A DNA stretch of 14,443 bases from CAZKFN01 sp964552035 (GTDB lineage: Bacteria > Bacteroidota > Bacteroidia > Flavobacteriales_E > Vicingaceae): positions 1 through 14,443 of the forward strand of contig CAZKFN010000062.1 of the NCBI GenBank assembly GCA_964552035.1. Direction: 5' to 3'. Shown piece after piece: positions 1 through 6,509 of this stretch. Position 1 is the stretch's first letter. Each line of letters begins with the position of its first letter. The notes under the pieces are model-generated. The model had not been told where the DNA came from. It saw only the letters and a program-made list of their open reading frames with translations, and searched no databases. The translations under genes and the position numbers were made by a program.

Positions 1-569
1 TAATGAAAATGCTTCCTGGAATGACTGTTATCAATCCCTGTGATTACAATCAAACCAAGGCAGCTACTATTGCCATAGCTGATTATGAAGGACCTGTATA
101 TTTGCGTTTTGGTAGACCTAAATGGCCGGTATTTACTCCTGAAAATCAAAAATTTGAAATTGGTAAAGCTCTTACCTTTCAAGAAGGAAATGAGGTAACC
201 TTAATTGCAACTGGGCATTGTGTTTGGGAAAGCTTAAAAGCAGCTGAAGCATTAGAAGAAAGTGGTTATAGTGTTGAAGTTATTAATATTCACACCATTA
301 AACCTTTAGATGAAGAGGCAATTTTAAAGTCTGCTCAAAAAACAAGGTGTATTGTGACTGCCGAAGAGCATCAAATGAATGGAGGTTTGGGAGATAGTGT
401 TGCCCAATTGTTAGCCAGAAAACTTCCTACTCCAATGGAAATGGTGGCTGTAAATGATCAGTTTGGTGAGAGTGGTAAACCGGAAGAGCTTTTCCGAAAA
501 TACGGACTAGGCTCTAAAAATATTATCGAAGCTGCTAAAAAAGTGATGGGCAGAAAGCAAGGAGGATAA
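1..569 (+). CDS. Transketolase, C-terminal subunit (5' truncated by window edge)
   Basis: This is the last 188 or so residues of a transketolase C-terminal half, which transfers two-carbon ketol units in the non-oxidative pentose phosphate pathway in the cytoplasm. The visible part starts at MKMLPGMTVINP, which in this family lies inside the pyrimidine-binding domain, so the ATG at position 3 is an internal methionine and the gene begins before the window. It continues through YLRFGRP into the transketolase C-terminal domain (from about residue 55: VTLIATGHCVWESLKAAE, then INIHTIKPLD and TAEEHQMNGGLGDSVA). In many Bacteroidota transketolase is split into two genes, and the length remaining to the stop fits the roughly 310-residue C-terminal subunit. 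A full-length single-chain enzyme cannot be excluded because the 5' part is missing. The stop is TAA at 567-569. Confidence 0.93.
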   Translation, partial: MKMLPGMTVINPCDYNQTKAATIAIADYEGPVYLRFGRPKWPVFTPENQKFEIGKALTFQEGNEVTLIATGHCVWESLKAAEALEESGYSVEVINIHTIKPLDEEAILKSAQKTRCIVTAEEHQMNGGLGDSVAQLLARKLPTPMEMVAVNDQFGESGKPEELFRKYGLGSKNIIEAAKKVMGRKQGG

Positions 570-836
570 AATAGTCGTTTGTTAAGATTTATAGTAAGCC
601 GCTTTTAAAATTATACTGAATTCAGCATTGTTAGAGATTATAAAGGATGATATCATCATATCTTTTTATAAAATTCATTTGTAGGATGGATGTTATATTG
701 TCTTCTTTTATAGAGTGGGTTGGCAATAAAAAAAAATGAAAATACATCCGGATATACCAAACCGATTAAGGTTTATCAGTCAAATGGCAAATAAAACATT
801 TAAACACAGGTAATTTTATCTAAAATCGGCAATTAA
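570..836. other. Intergenic stretch downstream of transketolase, with short palindromes
   Basis: No gene is supported here. There are two short perfect palindromes: CTGAATTCAG at 616-625 and GATGATATCATC at 646-657. The second is flanked by AAAG on the left and CTTTTTATA on the right, so it could form a weak hairpin followed by T-rich sequence and might serve as the transketolase terminator. Palindromes of this length are expected by chance in a window this size. From 714 to 791, in the same frame as the TonB-like remnant downstream, an open stretch reads like coding sequence (ending in YTKPIKVYQSNGK) before three TAA stops at 792, 801 and 834. It may be decayed upstream sequence of that gene. 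Confidence 0.4.
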
Positions 837-1118
837 GGAAAGTTAATTGACAAGCCTATAAATTCTAATATTCTAAAAGTCAGTCAAAAAGATAAAATTG
901 ACTCAGCTATAGTTTATGTTTCATTTATAGTAGAAAAAACTGGAGAAATTAAGCACGCAAAAGTTGAAAAAATTAAATGTGATAAATGTAAACTAAGGTT
1001 TAAGAAAAACATAAAGTCTGAAGCTCTTCGAGTTATTAGGCATAAATCTGATATAGAACCAAGAGAAGAGAGAACTAAATTTATTCAACCCCTTAAGTTT
1101 AAAATTGATAATGAATAA
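837..1118 (+). pseudogene. TonB C-terminal-like domain remnant without a start codon
   Basis: Reading from 837 gives 93 sense codons ending at TAA 1116-1118. The translation resembles the C-terminal domain of TonB-family energy-transducer proteins, which in Bacteroidota often sit at the end of periplasmic or membrane-anchored proteins. The visible landmarks are VYVSFIVEKTGEIKHAKVEK (residues 26-45), then EALRVIR (62-68), then IQPLKFKID (83-91). These match the usual order of a strand pair, the EALRVI helix and the closing FxxPIxF strand. A Cys-x-x-Cys (48-51) sits in the segment between strand and helix. The frame holds no ATG, GTG or TTG, and it is preceded by in-frame TAA codons at 834, 801 and 792. 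It therefore looks like the 3' remnant of a decayed gene rather than a working one. A frameshift near the A-run at 728-736 is an alternative. The family call rests on my recognition of the pattern, not on a search. Confidence 0.55.
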
Positions 1119-1179
1119 GGAAGCTTATTTGGGAAAAACAAATTGCTAGTGTATTTACAAAACTAAAAGTACGCTTCTC

Positions 1180-2967
1180 CTACATCCTATCCGGCAGCTC
1201 CACCCCCAAAAGTCCCATAGCATTTTGTAGCACCTTACCCACCAACTCACACAAGCACAATCTAAAGTTTTTTAACTCTTCATTCTCTTCCTTCACAATG
1301 GGCGTTGTATTTTGATAAAAGAAGTTGAATTGCTTCACCAAATCATAAGCATAATTAGCAATCAGTGCCGGACTAGTTGATTTTCCAGCCTCTGCAAGAA
1401 CCAAAGGAAACTGATTTAACATTCTCAGTAAAATCAAATCTGCCTTCTCCAAAGTCGTATTATCAGAGTATTTGCTGCTATCTCCTTTACCTAACTTCCT
1501 TATAATAGATTGAATTCTAGCATGAGCATATTGAATAAAAGGCCCAGTATTTCCATTAAAATCTACAGAAGCAGAAGGGTCAAAAAGCATCCCTTTTTTA
1601 GGATCTACTTTTAAAATAAAATACTTTAAAGCACCCATTCCAATAATTCCGAACAACTTATCTTTCTCAGTTTCACTTAAAGCATCAACTTTTCCTAATT
1701 CCTCAGAAATTTCAGCAGCAGTTTGTTTCATCTCATGCATCAAATCATCGGCATCTACCACAGTTCCTTCACGAGACTTCATTTTTCCTGAAGGTAAATC
1801 CACCATTCCATAAGATAGGTGTGCTATGCCCGAAGCCCAGGAATATCCCATCTTTTGCAAGATTATCTTTAAAACCTTAAAATGATAATCCTGCTCATTG
1901 CCCACTACATAATAGTATTTTTCACAAGAAAACTCCTCATTTCTAATAATGGCTGTCCCAATATCTTGAGTCATATAGACTGAAGTTCCATCCCCTCTTA
2001 ACAGCAATTTATCATCTATTTTTTCAGAAGATAAATCCATCCAAAGGGAATTGTCTTCCTTGCGATAAACAAGTTCATTATTTTCATGCTCCAGAACCTT
2101 TTCTCTACCCAAAATAAAGGTATCTGATTCGTAATACAGCTTATCAAATTCCACGCCCATGGTTTGATAGGTTTTTTCAAACCCATCGTACACCCATTGG
2201 TTCATCATTTCCCAAAGTTTTCTTACCTCTTGATCCCCTTCCTCCCACTTTTTAAGCATTTCTTGAGCTTCTTTTATAATTGGAGCTTCTTTTTTGGCTA
2301 AACCTTCCTCCATTCCTTGGTTCATAAGAGTATCAATTTCTCCCTTATATTCAGTATCAAAGCGTACATAATACTTCCCCACCAAATGGTCTCCTTTCAT
2401 TCCGCTACTTTCAGGGGTTTCTCCCTTTCCAAACTTTTGCCAAGCCAACATAGACTTACAAATGTGTATTCCTCTATCGTTAATAATCTGAACCTTAATT
2501 ACCTGATGTCCACAAGCCTCTAGGATTTTAGAAACAGAATGTCCTAAAAAATTATTTCTTAAATGCCCCAAATGCAAGGGCTTATTTGTGTTTGGAGAAG
2601 AATATTCCACCATTAGAGGAGCTTTTGAATTTGCCTTTTCAAATCCAAACTTTTCTTCAAGAGAAGCTGATTTCAAAAAATCTATCCAAAAAGAATTTTT
2701 AATTTCTAAGTTTAGAAATCCTTTAATGACATTGTAATTTTGAACAATATCCAGACTTTTTAGCAAGTATTCTCCAATTTCTTTAGCCGTATTTTCAGGT
2801 GTTTTTTTGGATGCCCTTAACAAAGGAAAAGCCACCAAAGTAATATCTCCTTCAAACTCACTTCTGGTTTGTTGCAATTGAATTTGTTGTTCTTCTACTG
2901 TAGCACCATAAAGTGCTTTCACGGCATCTAATGATGCCTTTAACATGATCTGATCTAATTTACTCAT
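1180..2967 (-). CDS. argS: Arginyl-tRNA synthetase
   Basis: Cytoplasmic class I aminoacyl-tRNA synthetase that charges tRNA-Arg with arginine using ATP. The 595-residue length is normal for bacterial ArgRS. The N-terminal additional domain covers about residues 1-115. The HIGH-type signature HLGH lies at 132-135 within SSPNTNKPLHLGHLRNN, and the KMSKS-type loop is KMKSREG at 395-401. The catalytic core includes GDGTSVYMTQDIGTA (325-339). A C-terminal DALR anticodon-binding domain starts near FIQYAHARIQSI (477-488) and ends LLGVELPDRM, typical of the family. The start ATG is 3 bases after the arginase stop, so the two genes are very probably co-transcribed and perhaps translationally coupled. 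No Shine-Dalgarno sequence is visible before the start. No residue expected for activity is obviously missing. Confidence 0.98.
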   Translation of the reverse strand: MSKLDQIMLKASLDAVKALYGATVEEQQIQLQQTRSEFEGDITLVAFPLLRASKKTPENTAKEIGEYLLKSLDIVQNYNVIKGFLNLEIKNSFWIDFLKSASLEEKFGFEKANSKAPLMVEYSSPNTNKPLHLGHLRNNFLGHSVSKILEACGHQVIKVQIINDRGIHICKSMLAWQKFGKGETPESSGMKGDHLVGKYYVRFDTEYKGEIDTLMNQGMEEGLAKKEAPIIKEAQEMLKKWEEGDQEVRKLWEMMNQWVYDGFEKTYQTMGVEFDKLYYESDTFILGREKVLEHENNELVYRKEDNSLWMDLSSEKIDDKLLLRGDGTSVYMTQDIGTAIIRNEEFSCEKYYYVVGNEQDYHFKVLKIILQKMGYSWASGIAHLSYGMVDLPSGKMKSREGTVVDADDLMHEMKQTAAEISEELGKVDALSETEKDKLFGIIGMGALKYFILKVDPKKGMLFDPSASVDFNGNTGPFIQYAHARIQSIIRKLGKGDSSKYSDNTTLEKADLILLRMLNQFPLVLAEAGKSTSPALIANYAYDLVKQFNFFYQNTTPIVKEENEELKNFRLCLCELVGKVLQNAMGLLGVELPDRM

Positions 2968-2970
2968 CTT

Positions 2971-3930
2971 CTATCCCAAATACTTCTCTATGTGTTCTGA
3001 GGTTTTTATTAAAATATCAAAAGCAGTTTCTGCCATTTTATTTCCTGCACTATCTAAAATTGGATTAATCTCTACCATTTCAAAGCATACTACTTTTTTG
3101 CTGCTAAAAGTAGTTTCGATAATTTGATTTACTTCTTCTGGTAAAAATCCGTTTGGAACGGGAGTACCTGTGCCGTCGGATACTTTTTCACTGTCCATAC
3201 TGTCTACATCAAAAGAGATGTAAATTAAATCACATTGACTTAATTGTTCTAGTGCCAACTTTGTACTTTCTACAAAACCATTTTGTCTACATGAATCTAC
3301 AGTAAAATTTTTAATTTTATTTTTTTCCATTAGGGCTTGTTCTGCATCCTCTATATCTCTTACCCCAAAATAAACTACATCTTCTGGTTTAACTTTAGGA
3401 GCTATTCCGCCCATATTTTTTAGTGAATCCCAATATTGTATAGCTTTCTCCTCTACCTCTCGAATTTTATTTTCTTTATTATCTTCATTTATAGCAGTAG
3501 CAACAGGCATACCGTGAACATTCCCACTGGGGGAAGTATAAGGTGAGTGAATATCGCTATGTGCATCAATCCATATTAGACCTAGTCTCTTTTCGGGATA
3601 CTGCATTTTAATACCGGCAATAGTTCCCCCAGCAGTGGCATGATCAGCAGCTAAAACCAATGGAAATCCCCCCTCTTCTAGGCAGTCTTTAATCTTTTTA
3701 GATTGAGCTTGATATACTTTATACATCCCTTCAATATATCTTGCTGAAGGAGTATCTGTTTCTTCTAGTAATAAGTGATTTTGATCTTCAACATTTTCTA
3801 TAGAATAGCGCTTAAAAAAGTCATTCTTCAATTTATATGAAACAACTCTAAGTGCATCAAAACCAAGACTTGAACCTCTAGTTCCAGCACCTATTTCTGA
3901 TATTATTTTAATTATTTTTATTGACCTCAT
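2971..3930 (-). CDS. Arginase/agmatinase-family metallohydrolase, probably arginase
   Basis: A ureohydrolase-fold enzyme of 319 residues, most likely hydrolysing arginine to ornithine and urea with a binuclear manganese site. All six metal ligands of the family can be placed: His97 (LAADHATAGG), Asp122, His124 and Asp126 (IDAHSDIHSPYTSPSGN), and Asp241 and Asp243 (SFDVDSMD). Glu287 in CFEMVEINP matches the conserved active-site glutamate. SPYTSPSGNVHGMP is the arginase-type substrate loop and favours arginase over agmatinase or formiminoglutamase. The usual GGDHS or SGDHS motif reads AADHAT here: the metal-binding His is kept but the flanking small residues differ. The start ATG at 3928-3930 follows a -7-like box by 20 bases. 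The gene is first in a two-gene unit with argS, so an arginine-consuming enzyme sits ahead of the arginine-charging one. Confidence 0.88.
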   Translation of the reverse strand: MRSIKIIKIISEIGAGTRGSSLGFDALRVVSYKLKNDFFKRYSIENVEDQNHLLLEETDTPSARYIEGMYKVYQAQSKKIKDCLEEGGFPLVLAADHATAGGTIAGIKMQYPEKRLGLIWIDAHSDIHSPYTSPSGNVHGMPVATAINEDNKENKIREVEEKAIQYWDSLKNMGGIAPKVKPEDVVYFGVRDIEDAEQALMEKNKIKNFTVDSCRQNGFVESTKLALEQLSQCDLIYISFDVDSMDSEKVSDGTGTPVPNGFLPEEVNQIIETTFSSKKVVCFEMVEINPILDSAGNKMAETAFDILIKTSEHIEKYLG

Positions 3931-3950
3931 ATTCTATTCCATTCAAAACG

Positions 3951-3958
3951 CAAAAGTA
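3951..3958 (-). promoter_or_regulatory. Bacteroidota-type -7 box for arginase-argS
   Basis: On the minus strand this reads TACTTTTG, an exact fit to the TAnnTTTG -7 element used by the Bacteroidota primary sigma factor. It lies 20 bases upstream of the arginase ATG, giving a short leader. I see no convincing TTG at the -33 position, so the call rests on the -7 box and its position. Confidence 0.45.
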
Positions 3959-4119
3959 ATCAGAATAGCATATACATTTTGCATCTAAAGCTATATTATA
4001 AACTTTTATAACTGCATTTTTTAGAAATGTAAGAAAAACAAATAAATTTCTTAGTTTCGTAAATTAAAGATTATAGTTTTCTATAATTTTTAAACATAAA
4101 CTTAACCCAATAGCTTATA

Positions 4120-4836
4120 ATGACTTTAATTAAAAAAATGTCACTACGCTTACTTTTAGCGACTTACAGCTTACTCCTACTTTTCTCCTACAGTTGCACT
4201 ACAGCCACCAATTCTTCTCAAGACGAAGGCAAGATTACCTATAGCATTACTTATCCCGGTATAAATACAGAAGAATTTTTAATTAATCTTTTGCCAGAAA
4301 AAATGGAAATGTACTTTTCCAATGATGGTTTTAGTTCAGAAATAGAAGCAGGAGCAGGAATGTTTAAGACTTCTCTTATTTTAAATAAAAAAACTGATAA
4401 ATTAACGCATTGCCTCAAGCTCTTAAGTAAGAAGGTTGCTTGTGACTTAACTGAAAACAATAGATCAGAAATTGCAACGGAACAAAATAACATCAGCTTT
4501 CAATCCACAAAAAATACAAAAGAAATAGCAGGTTACTTATGCAAAGAAGTCATTGCCAGTATCCCCTCAGCTGATAGTAGTATTTCGTTTAAAATTTATT
4601 ATACTGATGAAATTAACTTAGAGAATCCCAATCAACTAACTATTTTTGAAGGCATTAAAGGGGTGCTAATGGAATATGAATCTTTTAATTATGATGTACA
4701 TATGAAATTTACTGCAGAAGAGGTCCAGCACATAAAAGTTGATAAAAGTAAGTTTGAACTTGAGTCGGGTTATAAAAAAACAAGCCCGGACATCTTATAT
4801 AATGAAATACAAGAACTCTTTAAAATGATTCAATAG
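4120..4836 (+). CDS. Putative envelope lipoprotein with a DUF4412/GLPGLI-like body
   Basis: A 238-residue protein of unknown function. The N-terminus is a lipoprotein-type signal: basic residues, a hydrophobic run LLLATYSLLLLFSYS, then Cys26. The lipobox (FSYSC) is not a perfect match, but Bacteroidota tolerate this. The mature part is beta-rich. The segment EIAGYLCKEVIASIP (135-149), followed by FKIYYTDEI, NPN, GIKGVLMEYE and MKFTAEEVQHIKVDKSKF, resembles the layout of DUF4412 and GLPGLI-type secreted proteins: a conserved Cys in GYxCK, a metal-like YYTDEI strand and a pattern ending in GYKK. Three further cysteines (98, 108, 141) remain. An alternative start is Met7 at 4138, which leaves a more compact signal peptide. 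The gene stands alone between the divergent arginase promoter and the hotdog gene. The family call is a resemblance only. Confidence 0.72.
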   Translation: MTLIKKMSLRLLLATYSLLLLFSYSCTTATNSSQDEGKITYSITYPGINTEEFLINLLPEKMEMYFSNDGFSSEIEAGAGMFKTSLILNKKTDKLTHCLKLLSKKVACDLTENNRSEIATEQNNISFQSTKNTKEIAGYLCKEVIASIPSADSSISFKIYYTDEINLENPNQLTIFEGIKGVLMEYESFNYDVHMKFTAEEVQHIKVDKSKFELESGYKKTSPDILYNEIQELFKMIQ

Positions 4837-4922
4837 GAAATCAAAGTTATAAGAGCTCTAGCAATTATAGATTAACAGTTTTTTGCAGATTTATTCTTAT
4901 TTTTTTCGGAATTTTACGTATA

Positions 4923-5354
4923 ATGAGAACTATAGATTGGACCCTCCATCAAAGTTATAAATTGGGTAGTAAAAAATTTATGCAAGAAGAAATCTTCGAA
5001 TTTGCACAGAAAAATGATCCTTTAGATTTTCATTTAGATTTAGAAGCAGCCCAAAAAAGTATCTTTAAAGGGTTAGTTTGTAGTGGAGGACAAGCATTTT
5101 ATCATTTCTATGCTCAGCATTGGGTGCCTCTTTTTGGAAAAACTGTACTTGCGGGTATGGGATTAAACGAATGGAAATTTCACGCCCCAATCTATGTAGA
5201 GCAAATGGTACATGCAGAATGTATGATTAAAAATATTATCAAAAGAGAAAACAAGGAAGAAGTTATCCTCGTTTGGTATTTTGAATTTTACGATAACACT
5301 AAAAATTTATTACAGGATTTAAACTTATCTGTTTTACATAAAAGTATAAAATGA
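4923..5354 (+). CDS. MaoC-like hotdog-fold protein (acyl dehydratase-like)
   Basis: A 143-residue cytoplasmic protein with features of the MaoC/hydratase-2 hotdog fold, whose members hydrate or dehydrate acyl thioesters. The signature stretch is FAQKNDPLDFHLDLEAAQKS (27-46): Asp32 and His37 sit where the catalytic Asp and His lie in MaoC-like enzymes, and the DxxxxHxDxxxA spacing is typical. It is followed by IFKGLVCSGGQAF, where many relatives have a HG turn, so this turn is atypical (SG). The later part, VLAGMGLNEWKFHAPIYVEQMVHAECMIKNI, matches the hotdog strands that follow. No acyl carrier or lipid-synthesis gene lies beside it, so the substrate is unknown. Its stop overlaps the start of the thioredoxin-like gene by 4 bases (ATGA), suggesting coupled translation. 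A thioesterase role is the main alternative. Confidence 0.68.
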   Translation: MRTIDWTLHQSYKLGSKKFMQEEIFEFAQKNDPLDFHLDLEAAQKSIFKGLVCSGGQAFYHFYAQHWVPLFGKTVLAGMGLNEWKFHAPIYVEQMVHAECMIKNIIKRENKEEVILVWYFEFYDNTKNLLQDLNLSVLHKSIK

Positions 5355-5902
5355 AAAAAATTATATTATTCTTATTGATTGGTACTTTTGCTTTTGGTTT
5401 AAGGGCACAAAGTGAAGATGGCGCACAAAGTGCCGAAATTAAATGGATGAGTTTTGAAGAAGCTGTTGAAGCTAGTAAAAGTCAAAGTAAGAAATTCTTT
5501 ATTGATGTATATACCGACTGGTGTGGTTGGTGTAAAAGAATGGATAAGGACACCTATACTCACCCTATTATTGTAGAACTTATTAATGAGTATTATTGGC
5601 CGGTTAAACTCGATGCGGAAATGAAGGAAACGGTTAAGGTTTTTGGTCAAGAATTTGTCAATGAATTCCCAGATAAAAGAAGAAACCCCCACCAACTTGC
5701 CATTGCTTTATTGAATGGAAAAATGTCATATCCTTCTGTTGTTTATTTAGATGAAAAAGGGAATATGATTAAAGCTATCCCAGGTTATCAAAAACCCGAT
5801 GGCATGGAACCAATTCTTAACTTTTTTGCTGAGGATGCCCATTTAAAAGAAGGTGCAGATTTGAATACTTATCAAAAAAAATTCGTCAGTAAACTCAAAT
5901 AA
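5351..5902 (+). CDS. Exported thioredoxin-fold protein with a CGWC active site
   Basis: A 183-residue protein with a Sec signal peptide (MKKIILFLLIGTFAFGLRAQ, likely cut after AQ at about residue 20). The mature part is a single thioredoxin fold of the thioredoxin_7/DUF255-like kind. FFIDVYTDWCGWCKRMDKDT carries the redox pair Cys58-Gly-Trp-Cys61, and SYPSVVYLDEKGN (126-138) contains the cis-proline (Pro128) expected opposite the active site. CGWC is common in periplasmic thioredoxin-like proteins of Bacteroidota and suggests disulfide reduction or exchange in the periplasm. The partner is unknown. Compared with plain thioredoxin there is an insertion between the active site and the cis-proline loop (about 75-120). 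It starts inside the last codons of the hotdog gene, so the two are almost certainly co-transcribed. Confidence 0.85.
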   Translation: MKKIILFLLIGTFAFGLRAQSEDGAQSAEIKWMSFEEAVEASKSQSKKFFIDVYTDWCGWCKRMDKDTYTHPIIVELINEYYWPVKLDAEMKETVKVFGQEFVNEFPDKRRNPHQLAIALLNGKMSYPSVVYLDEKGNMIKAIPGYQKPDGMEPILNFFAEDAHLKEGADLNTYQKKFVSKLK

Positions 5903-5941
5903 ACCCCAATAAAATAGGGAAATTGTCTAAATAAAATTCTT

Positions 5942-5964
5942 TTTTCATATTTTTTTTATGAAAA
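5942..5964. other. 8-bp inverted repeat with T-rich loop
   Basis: TTTTCATA (5942-5949) and TATGAAAA (5957-5964) are perfect complements separated by seven T. It lies 39 bases after the thioredoxin-like stop and 56 bases before the RRM gene start. It is not a classical GC-rich terminator. It could be a weak terminator, a leader structure for the RRM gene, or a chance fold in AT-rich sequence. Confidence 0.3.
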
Positions 5965-6020
5965 CATCTAGTATTCTCATTTTTATTACTTTCTTTGCTG
6001 AATAATTATTACTTTATATC

Positions 6021-6266
6021 ATGAACATTTACGTAGGAAACATTTCATACAAATCAACTGAAGACGACTTAGGAAACATTTTTTCAGAGTTCGGAGACGT
6101 TATTTCAGTTAAAATTATCAAAGACAAATACACTGGTCGTTCTAAAGGCTTCGGATTTATCGAAATGGAAGAAGAAGCAGGTAAAAAAGCCATTGAAGCT
6201 CTTGACGGATTCGAGCATCTGGAAAGGAATCTTAGGGTGAGTCAAGCCAATTCTAAAGAAGAGTAA
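6021..6266 (+). CDS. Small RRM-domain RNA-binding protein
   Basis: An 81-residue protein made of one RNA recognition motif, like the small glycine-poor RRM proteins of cyanobacteria and Bacteroidota that bind single-stranded RNA and are often cold-responsive. RNP2 is IYVGNI (3-8), followed by a helix (TEDDLGNIFSEFG), then RNP1 KGFGFIEM (42-49). RNP1 normally ends in Phe or Tyr; here the last position is Met49, but the two central aromatics Phe44 and Phe46 that stack on RNA are present. The fold closes with AIEALDGFEHLERNLRVSQA (58-77). The C-terminus stops right after the domain with an acidic tail. The gene is monocistronic and converges on folD. No Shine-Dalgarno sequence precedes the ATG. 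Cold regulation is an inference from the family only. Confidence 0.93.
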   Translation: MNIYVGNISYKSTEDDLGNIFSEFGDVISVKIIKDKYTGRSKGFGFIEMEEEAGKKAIEALDGFEHLERNLRVSQANSKEE

Positions 6267-6340
6267 AAGGCTAAAAAATTACTGTTTTAATACAATAATT
6301 TTTCATAAAATTAATAGGTATTTTTAAAATGAATGTGTAA

Positions 6341-6357
6341 AAACTCGTGCTGAGTTT
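6341..6357 (-). terminator. Possible terminator hairpin between the convergent RRM gene and folD
   Basis: AAACTC and GAGTTT form a perfect 6-bp stem with a five-base loop. Read on the minus strand the stem is followed by further T residues (GAGTTTTTAC), so it might stop transcripts from folD. It is 152 bases beyond the folD stop and 74 bases beyond the RRM gene stop. The T tract is short, so the call is weak. Confidence 0.3.
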
Positions 6358-6372
6358 ATCAAAGCCTAAAGT

Positions 6373-6486
6373 GCTAATTAATTAGCGGAAGGGAGTTTAT
6401 TTATGTAAATAACTAACTTTAATTTCCATACTAATTCTTTCGTCTTGAGTTTATACGATTATCGCGTTTTGCTATTTCGTGAAATA
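6373..6486. repeat. Run of inverted repeats in the RRM-folD intergenic region
   Basis: Three more inverted repeats follow the hairpin at 6341-6357. GCTAATTAATTAGC at 6373-6386 is a perfect 14-base palindrome. TTATTTA and TAAATAA at 6397-6412 have 7-bp arms and a 2-base spacer. TATTTC and GAAATA at 6473-6486 have 6-bp arms and a 2-base spacer. The octamer GAGTTTAT also occurs three times on the plus strand (6352, 6393, 6447). These may be folds in convergent 3' ends, protein-binding sites, or chance in AT-rich sequence. Confidence 0.4.
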
Positions 6487-6509
6487 CCTATTTTTTTTAG
6501 CTATTCTTA

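Noticed and set aside
646..657. Perfect palindrome GATGATATCATC as an operator
   Set aside because: A few 12-base palindromes are expected by chance in a window this size, and it lies at a gene's 3' end with no promoter nearby.
2317..2523. 68-codon plus-strand frame inside argS
   Set aside because: It lies wholly opposite a certain argS coding region and its translation has no domain features; a shadow frame.
5958..6005. 15-codon frame beginning MKTSSILIF that resembles a signal peptide, upstream of the RRM gene
   Set aside because: Too short, its ATG is inside an inverted repeat, and hydrophobic codons are expected in T-rich DNA. A leader peptide role has no support.
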